A stretch of DNA of 64,000 nt from Paraescarpia echinospica (lineage: Eukaryota > Annelida > Polychaeta > Sabellida > Siboglinidae), in the NCBI GenBank assembly GCA_020002185.1, contig CM034543.1:34244282-34308281 (forward strand), in the 5' to 3' direction. Below the pieces are notes generated by a model. That model was not told the origin of the DNA, did not search any database, and saw nothing but the letters and a program-made list of their open reading frames with translations. The position numbers and the translations under genes were made by a program. Positions within the stretch are counted from its first letter, which is position 1. Each line of letters begins with the position of its first letter. Below are positions 55,833-64,000 of the stretch, in pieces.

Positions 55833-56501
55833 ACAAGCAACATAGGTTTTAATTTTGATTGGAACATTTCACTCATCGTTCTGAGATACATATTTATGTA
55901 GATTTGGTGAATGTTTTCTGATTTTCAATCATTTGTTTCAATCATGCAGTAGATCATTTATGGTAAGCAGAGTCGATACTGGAAACAATCTGTCACCATA
56001 TTTGGTGTTTGTTGACAGCATGTGTTATTCATTGATGCTGGCATAATAATAAGTTTAATCTGATTTGTAGCCACCGAGGTTAACAACTACATCTAAGTAC
56101 ATAAACAAATTATTATTAAACCTGTATAAAACATTAATTCAATAAAATAACAGGGTTTAAAATTGTAATATAATTAAATTTGCAAAGTCTAAATAACCGC
56201 TAAATTAGGAGTTTTAAATTGCACATAAATAAACAAACCTAGCATGTATATAAAAAGGCACACTGCAGCACCTGTCTTCAAAACAATGTGACAACATCAG
56301 TGGAAGTGACCATTAACAGTGACCAGATTTCTTAATCTTACACTGGTATAATTTAAATCATCTGGTTAAAGCCTTAATTGGCTCTGCTGACAACCTGGAA
56401 TTGAATATCATCTTACCGAATGTTCCATCTATTGATTATGTGTGTTTGTATCGTATGTACGATTTACACAATTCCAAAAATATAATCTATCTATCATTTA
56501 C
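55833..56501. other. Intron, no exon recognised
   Basis: AT-rich intron between the two fucolectin exons. Confidence 0.45.
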
Positions 56502-56702
56502 CTGAGTCCACCTGTAGTCCAGCAATGGTGTGTTGGTCCAGGAGGTCAATCGTCCATCTGGAGTTTTTCTCCATCAGTGTGCGAGCGCAGGTCTCTGGCC
56601 ATCGGTCAATGGCCAGGTTGGCACTGCTAAGACCGTGTACAGACGACTGGTGTGCCTGTTTACCCACTGCGATGTCGTGGGCATTCTCCCAGAGGGCTAC
56701 CT
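56502..56702 (-). CDS. Fucolectin exon, first half
   Basis: 201 bp, phase 1 in and out. Acceptor ATGTTACAG; donor GACTCAG|GTAAAT. It encodes ENAHDIAVGKQAHQSSVHG, SSANLAIDRWPETC, then RWTIDLLDQHTIAGLQVDS. The fucolectin pattern is N.A.GK...QSS......A..A(V/I)D......C, then (W)W.(V/I)DL...Y.I..V. All landmarks are present, with W-T-I-D-L in the central strand. It is the most 5' recognised exon of the locus; a signal-peptide exon should lie further right but none was identified. Confidence 0.87.
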
Positions 56703-58904
56703 CTGTAACATGAAATATATAGGGTATAAAATTATATTAAAGGTGCATCCTCAGTCCTCACTTGAAATACACATTAAAGGTGATGCGACCTCAGTTAAAT
56801 TTTTCATATCTCATTTCAAATTGTTTTTGTGAATAAACAAACCTCCCTAGTATCCATTGCGATATGCTAGCTCTTCTGTGCACATTTTGTACTTTTTGTA
56901 AAATAGTCAGACAAGCAATTAACTTTATTTATAGTAATTACTTACTGTATATATATACTACATATAACATTTAGACTATTCACTTTCTGGCCCATCAAAA
57001 ATCAGGTTTGTTGATGAATAGATTAAGTACTATGCACAATTCTGGTTTAAATATAATAACAGTGTATATATTTGTTAAAATCATCAAAAGAACTTACTTT
57101 GATCATAAGATTGGGTAACCTTCGAATGTGTGAATAGCCTTGTTTTACTGGTATACTACATAGATGCAGACCCAGTTTTTTCAATGATTTTTATCCGGGC
57201 CCAGTAAAAAATAATTCAATAGTTTGTCCAATGGCTTCACCAAAGCTAAAAGATTTTTTTTGGTAAAAAAGATTGGAAAAATTTAATTGAGGAAGCACCT
57301 TTAAAATCTTAAATTGAACACCAAATATTTTAAATTATATCACAAAGACAGTTCACAAAAAGCAGGATGGTGATACACTTTTCCTTACAATTTTACATAT
57401 TGGAGGAAAATGGAACATATATCAGGTAACGGAAAACAAGCCCAGTGATGAAGAAACTGTATAGCATTGATAGCTATAATTCATGGGTTCGCCTTGTCTG
57501 TCTTCCAGAACAAATGAGGTGTCATCACCACGCAACATTTATATCTGATAACACACGACTGTCAGTCATCTATAATACGAACAGTGACAATTACCCAGAA
57601 GCGTATCTACAGAGAGGCAGATTAGCTACTGAAATATGAATTCAGTCTCACATCACCATAATGCCTTAGCAACACCTTACTCAATAGTGTGCCAATCAGT
57701 ATCTACACAGTATAAAACACCTCCAGTTTACTAAGACAAATATAATTATAAGCCAGATCAATGAAAGTTATCTCAATGTTGATAGAAATTTTAAAGGCAC
57801 ACAATGATACACGAATTACATGTACACAACCACATTGATTTGATTATAAAATTATGTATCATCTATATTGATTTAATCATGCCACAACTGGGTACAAAGA
57901 GGGTAGTTAAGAAACATAGCAAAAAACACTCTTCCTCTTGTAAAATTCTTGTGAAAAAGCTTGCCATTGTTTCTAACATCTCTAAGTTGCCTAAATACAC
58001 GATGATGTGATTCTAACAAAGATGTAACTATAGTAAAACCTAGATAATTAATTATTAACTGAATTGAAATTCTTTCAATCAAAAGTGGATGGGTAGATGC
58101 AAATTAACATCAGCACCATAAGACTTCTGTTTGAAATCACAGGTAATAATGTCGAGTGCACTCTTGCAATGGAATAAATAATTAATAAAGAAGACATGTA
58201 TTTAAAATTGAGCTGCACCTGTGAAACAAAAACAACTGTAGTGCATGCACCACCTCTGGGGACATTGCAGTGAATCATTGGTGCAAGGATAATGCAGACA
58301 CAATAACTTCACACCGGATACCCCCAAATGGCCAGTGACATCTACCCGACTTTAAGTCGGTGATATTCGCACGAATCCATACGTTCTATCTGGGGCAGTT
58401 CACCTGGTACTTTGCCAATACCGATAGCAAGAAGTCTGAGAATCAAGGCAAAGAGGCTTAGGTAAATATCAATTTCCCGCTGATCCCTTACAGGATGGGA
58501 GTGGGACATATTACTTAATCTACTCCACCCTCTGGACGAGTTGTCCCCATCTATCCTCATTCTCAGCTAATAGTTATTCTATACTAATCTCACCACTGCC
58601 ATTTTGAGATATATTTCTAACAATGCATTATCTCTTCACGTACATGTCACATTTTTAGTCTTCCTCTTCTACCACCTTCTTCTGTTCCCTGCTCTCTTTG
58701 TCAGTCTCTCCTCACTCATTCTCTTCACATCTCAGTCCCTAGTTGCCCCATCTTCCTTCTCATCACATTTTACTTTTACCTATTCCCAGAAAACAATTGT
58801 TCTCTGTTTATGAGGTTTCTCCTGCCTAGGTTGTGCAAATACCAAATATCTAACTTCCTCTGAAATGTTTTTGATTTTATCTATTTTCTTTGTGTCGGAT
58901 ATAC
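56703..58904. other. No gene seen
   Basis: AT-rich DNA upstream of the fucolectin exons on the minus strand. Short open frames near 57.4, 57.8 and 58.6 kb lack domain or splice evidence. Confidence 0.4.
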
Positions 58905-59100
58905 TCTTTCACTTATGTGGGATCGCCATTGATTTCTCCACTGACACCAGGCAGAATAGAAGGGTGCTATGATGTGTCCCGTCTCTTCGGAAAGACACAG
59001 ACAAAGTGGGGTGAAATAAATAATCCAAGTTTCAAAACAGGACCAGATGGACCCAAACCCTCGTCTTTCCTACCAAAAGTCTGGTGCTCTAACATACACT
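58905..59100 (-). mobile_element. SINE family 2 copy with tRNA-like head
   Basis: On the minus strand GTTAGAGCACCAGACTTTTG (A-box-like) and GAGGGTTTGGGTCC (B-box-like) head the element. Then come a CTTGGATTATTTATTTCACC centre, CTTTCCGAAGAGACGGGACA and GCCTGGTGTCAGTGG, ending GATCCCACATAAG. The fragment at 28985-29103 is the same family. Confidence 0.65.
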
Positions 59101-62100
59101 AGTCTACATTTGTTTTTATTTACAAATACATCTTCTTTTGTGTTTCTCTAAACTATCATGCCTATTTAGATATACTAGTAGTAATATTGAGCAAGTGCTC
59201 TATAATGTTGTTTATATTTGTCTAATTTCCTTGTTGACTACCGATAGGTCGACAAGTTGTACCAAGCTTGTCTTTTAGGCACTGACCACTGACCAAATGG
59301 ATGTAGAAACCAAAGACACTAACGTGGAATAAAAGGATATCACCAGGATGGATAGGATAAGTATGTGCTACTATCATAGAATCTTACAAGTGCTCTAACT
59401 GGTTAAGTGACTAAGAAAGAAAACACTCAACTGGTCATTCGTTGTAAGCTTATCTCGACCATGTGTAAATGGGTAAAATAAACAGGGTACAGACAAACCC
59501 CTCATGGACATTTAACCCATCACAGACAAACCTTAACGGCCATTATTAATTAGTTTATGCAATTTGTTTAATTAAAATTATTCAGGCACATACGCAGACA
59601 CTTCATATATATACCGATTAGTAGAAATAATATTGATTTAGCTAATTGCAAGTATTAATCCATGTCTGAAAAGGTAAGGGGTTTTGTCCACGACGAGGGA
59701 TGCATGGGTTTTTTCATGTCCATGAGGGTTTTGTCAGAGGGGTTATGCTTACACTCCAAATAAACTAGGACACAGTGCCCTCCCCATACCAAGCCCAGTC
59801 ACATGATGTTTTCTAGTAGCAGTGTCAACTGTCATTCAAACAGACAGGGTACGTTTAGTAGCACCCTATGTCAGGCACACACCGTAAAAGGAAGATAAAT
59901 TTCGCCAGAATCGCATGCCCCATTTAACGCAATTGGTTTCTACAGAACAACCCTATAATTAATTCCTTTCAGTGGTGGTCTGTGGTTGGCAGAAACATGT
60001 ATGTCTGTGACCCCGACCCGGAGTAACCATAACACTGTGTAACTTATAGATGCATCTGTTCGTAGGGAACCTTTAGATTCACACAACTGCTACAGTGTAA
60101 GCTGTACAAAATGTTGCTCATTGGCTACGTTATATTATATATATAATTACACATTACAATCTATGTAAAATATGAGTGCAATGTACAGGGATATTTATCA
60201 CTAAAACCGTTAAAAGTTTTGATGGTGTGATAATGAGAAGTTATTTAAATGCATTTGGAGCTGATTTTGTTCTATACAGGTGCAGTTTGGCCACAATGAT
60301 TGCAAGAGAGGGGTTTTATCGTACACATGTCACTTGATGGATGTGCATTTGACCATGGCCATGGGGTAGATAGTAGATCTATAAGTGTGTGTGGTGTACA
60401 TTAGGTTGCTTAATTCACCCCAGAGAGGGTGTCTATGCTTGCATGGTGTGCCCAACACAATGTGCTAACAAAGAGTGCAACAGATGAGTAATCAGCATCG
60501 GAATGTGCAGAAGCCACGGTATCCCATCATGCAGTGGGAGGATGCTCTGGCTCAGCTGATCACATGCAACTCTACACCAACACTCCACTCATTTTCTCAC
60601 GGTATGACTTTAAACAACCACAAGCTGATGATACAAATTTGCAGTGATAGTGTCTTTACAGTTTACTGGTTATGCAGGTTGGATCTGCAACTACAGAGTT
60701 CTCCAGGTTTTCCTAACCTTTTCCATTAAACAACAGTCCCTGACTACTTAGTTTCAAACATGGCAGGAAGATTCATCTTGATAGAGAAGGTGCATTGTTA
60801 AATAACATATTAAAATAAATTAAAAACAGTCTAATTAAGGCTCGTGGACGTAAACAGATTATAAACCAGATACAAATTCATAAAAGCATATTATAAATTT
60901 AATGATACATAATGCCTGCCAGTTCATTAATAACCAGAATTTGATTAATTTATCTTGATTGCAGGTGCAATTTTGAGGTAACTAATCATGAATCATAGTA
61001 ATTAGCCCTTTAGCCACAGGGAAACCTGGTCTAAATTTAGAACCAGTGTAAGAAATGAATCACTTAGTATTATATCATAACTGTATCTTAATCAAGACCT
61101 AAAGAATATGGGTAGTGTTCTGAAACATTGCTTGTTAACTATACAGTAACGGGAATATCTTAACAATCAAACAGGACAAGTATTTGAACATCATTAATTT
61201 TGTTCAATTGTGCTGTAACTTGTATGCCAGAAACCTTTAAAAATGTCTTAACTTATGTTAATAGAGGACAAATTAATAATAGTTATATTTAAACTAACAT
61301 ATTGGAAGTATGATAATTAATCCACCAGTGCTTGTAAATAAAACATCACATGTATTCAGATCTGCATATTTGTATGGCAAATTTTGGCAACTAACTGGTC
61401 ATGCCTGGGATGAATTTAGTGATCACCATGTCTTCTGATCAATGCACAGATTCAAACATTATGTGGCACATTAGAGCATCTTGTCTCTGTGGCAAGACCC
61501 TTACAGAAATCAACTAAACACAAATTGCCTGTTAGCACTAGGCCAATAATACAATCTTAAGTTATTCTAAATATTCACTTATATATATATATATAAACAA
61601 ATCCCCCCTCGATAGCGATTTAGAAAGATGGCGAAACTAAGCATGAGGTGATGGTGATGGATCATTATTTCACTTCCGTGTTCATGACGTATAAATAATG
61701 AGGAAATTGTTGAGGAATTTTTTGTACTCTGATAATGAACAGGGATTAGGGAACATTTTGAGCCTAGAAGTGTTCTGCTGTTCAACGACTTCCATTACAA
61801 GTTGGCAGCATCTATGTGTCAACAATGGAAGGATCCCTGATGTATAAAGGCAGAATCTGGTCCGCAACAAATGATGGGAGCATGTTCCACGATAATTTTC
61901 TTTAAACAAAATTGTAGGTTTTGTCGAAATGTCACTGCATGTTAGTAACAAAACAAACATGATAACACCAAAGTGAAGTAAACTTATGTTTTATTATAAC
62001 CGAAATGTAACTTTGTGCAGTTTAGAATTGCCTGACTGACTTTTCGCATTGGCTACAATGGGACAAAACAATACTCTGCTGTAGCTAACCATGAAATATG

Positions 62101-63421
62101 CTAGCACAAAAACCTCATCCCTACATTATCCTGCTAGAAGCATTCAACCGTAGCAGTCGGCCGCAAAAACGGACTCAATTACAGAAATTTCAATTACACT
62201 AACAACACGGCGGAAAATTGTGTTCTAAATATCAGGTGATGCGGAAAACAACAATTTTTTTAATTTAACAAGATTGCGTTATGCAACTGTTATTGCGTAA
62301 TGTCTCGACACCAGTGGCTTTTTGCTGAAAGTTTTGACATAGTCTGATTATTTATATAAAAACAATATTGATTTCCTCTTAAACAATTATTATGGCTTTA
62401 TTACACATACATGTACTAGAAAAAGCCATCCTCCAGTTGGCGCTATAAATACATGCTTAACGTCCAGTGCAAATATTTAAATGTGTCATGTAACGAAGGT
62501 TTCCCGTCAACTGAAAAATAGATAAATAGAGGAGGAGGAATGAACACAAGGCTTTGGCCGGTGTGTTTAGCGGAAGAAGGACCCTTGGTTCGGGTAGAGA
62601 ACGGGGGAGCCAATACTGTCGTACAAATTGAGGAATCACAAGATTGAGCTGATCCTCTGAAACTATGTCGGCCTTTTAAAATTCAAATTTGCTGCATGTA
62701 GCAGTACAACATATACCGTAAATTTGTGTGTATAATACGCATTTTTTCCCTTCGCTTTTTACTCAACATGGTACTAAGCCTAAGGCTAATCAAAATTTTC
62801 TCTGATCAATTTATCAATATTTGCATATCAGGATAACGCTGCTCGAAAACTAGTAATATTATCAAAGTCGGCGTGATGTCACAATCACGTATACCACCGC
62901 AGCAGTGGGTGATAAGGCACTTCAGGGCTGGGTTAAAATGTGAAAGTGTCAAATTAACAGAGACATGTGTCATTTATAAATTGTTACCCCCCAAGATTCC
63001 CACCCCTGACGAATTTTTAAAAATCTAAATCTACGAACCACCCCCAATGGGCCTGATAGGTTATACACAAAATGTCAGCTTCATACATGCCAAACTGACG
63101 GAGTTAAGGATGTGTCATGTCATTTAAATTGCGGATATTTGTGTTTACCACAAAACCCGCTGTGCGTATAAACAGCGCTGAAAACTGCAGCTCTGTGTGA
63201 CGAAGTTGTAAGATACACAAGTTGAACGTCAACGCTCTGAGTCTGAGACAATGACATCAAAATAAAACACAATTTGTTTGCAAATAACTACAAGTTATGC
63301 TAATTATGAGGTTTTGTTATGTATACTAACAATTACAAAAGTAACCGTATCATTAACGTAAACTATAATATAATTGGATCACACATTCTTTCGGCAAACA
63401 CCGTGTTAAACTGGCCAAAAA
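59101..63421. other. No gene seen
   Basis: Long AT-rich stretch. A frame at 60475-60729 and minus-strand frames near 61.6-61.9 and 62.5 kb have no recognised motif. No tandem repeat longer than dinucleotide (TA) runs (about 61580) was noticed. Confidence 0.4.
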
Positions 63422-63613
63422 TAGGCGCTAACCTTTGACATGTACTGTGTGTACGCAAAACGGAACCGGAACTTACTCTCAGACCGGAACCTCCTTCCAG
63501 ACCATACAGCTGCAGGCCGAAAGTAGGCGCTAACCTTTGACATGTACAATCGCATGCGCACTACGCAAAACGGAACCGGAACTTACTCTCAGACCGGAAC
63601 ATCCTTCCAGACC
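63422..63613. repeat. ~100-bp direct duplication
   Basis: TAGGCGCTAACCTTTGACAT, then ACGCAAAACGGAACCGGAAC and TTACTCTCAGACCGGAAC, occur at 63422-63503 and again at 63524-63613, where the second has 8 bp more. GC content rises here and stays higher to the window end. Confidence 0.85.
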
Positions 63614-64000
63614 AGTATACCGTAACTGCCTCTCTAGCCCTAAACTAGCAGTGAGAAATTACAAAGACGAGAGCCCGGATGTCTGACATCGCGAATAACA
63701 CCAATGAGTGGGTAGCGTACGAGACTGAGAAGCGCAGCCCGGGAAGCGTCCCGCTATGATTGGCGTTCCTGAATCACGTGAATGATGCCCGTGTCACGGG
63801 TTGAGTGTCAATAAATGTGACTCCATATTTGAAGTTGTGAACGCAAATGTTGTGAATGTAAATAAAGATGAATGTAGCGCAAGTATGCTTCGCAGTTGAA
63901 AGTACCAGGTTTGCAAGTAGCATTTCAGAATAGAACTTACACACTAGTCACTAGCGAGCGACAAGCTCGCAGCAATGTTGTAACTTGCGTTGCCGTAGGT
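63614..64000. other. GC-richer edge region, no gene called
   Basis: CpG-containing sequence with CCAATGAGTG and ATTGGC (inverted CCAAT-like) words. It may be promoter-proximal DNA of a gene beyond the window or of the minus-strand fucolectin locus; nothing decides between them. Confidence 0.3.

Noticed and set aside
1..64000. CRISPR array, bacterial operon or prophage
   Set aside because: Tandem repeats here have no spacer pattern, genes are spliced, and all mobile elements are of eukaryotic types.

Overview
This is repeat-rich, intron-bearing animal DNA. It holds parts of two cell-surface receptor-like loci buried in transposable elements. Ig-domain exons of the VEGFR/PVR type, fucolectin, EGF and FN3 exons in phase 1, Ty3/gypsy, LINE, pogo, hAT and Mutator-like elements, and tRNA-headed SINEs together suggest a marine invertebrate, most likely a lophotrochozoan such as a mollusc. 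The taxon is an inference from style, not from a diagnostic gene. No bacterial, organellar or rRNA features were seen.

Layout. 1-12.6 kb: AT-rich DNA with several tandem repeats, an LTR-like repeat, a LINE 3' end and an orphan P2X7-tail-like fragment; no host exon recognised. 12.7-18.2 kb: a Ty3/gypsy element on the minus strand with 141-bp LTRs and a 5-bp target duplication, itself carrying a nested hAT element with an 8-bp duplication. 18.3-29.4 kb: seven minus-strand exons with matching splice phases that encode Ig domains 3-6 of a VEGFR-like receptor. Their introns hold a second gypsy element (21.6-26.1 kb), SINEs, a pogo-type MITE and an LTR-like repeat. The kinase end of the gene would lie towards lower coordinates and was not found here.

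30.8-37.6 kb: a complete-looking 6.83-kb Mutator-like DNA transposon with long inverted repeats and a perfect 9-bp target duplication, inserted inside a LINE. Its spliced gene combines a PHD finger, an OTU-type cysteine protease domain, a FLYWCH domain and a MULE transposase with its D, D and E residues. Several frameshifts break it. 37.6-44.9 kb: a cluster of LINEs around one orphan exon (41.63-41.88 kb, plus strand). That exon encodes the VEGFR-type second Ig domain and is phase-compatible with the minus-strand exon at 29.4 kb, which points to an inversion or a misassembly.

45.0-56.7 kb: minus-strand exons for a two-exon fucolectin domain, an unrecognised terminal exon with a stop, two laminin-like EGF modules and one FN3 module. 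This is the domain order expected of mosaic receptor-type tyrosine phosphatases or MEGF/Tie-like receptors. A pogo-like element packed with a 47/54-bp minisatellite lies upstream of the EGF exons (50.5-52.8 kb), and a 25-bp minisatellite abuts the second fucolectin exon. 56.7-64.0 kb: AT-rich non-coding DNA with a SINE and a short duplicated block near the right edge.
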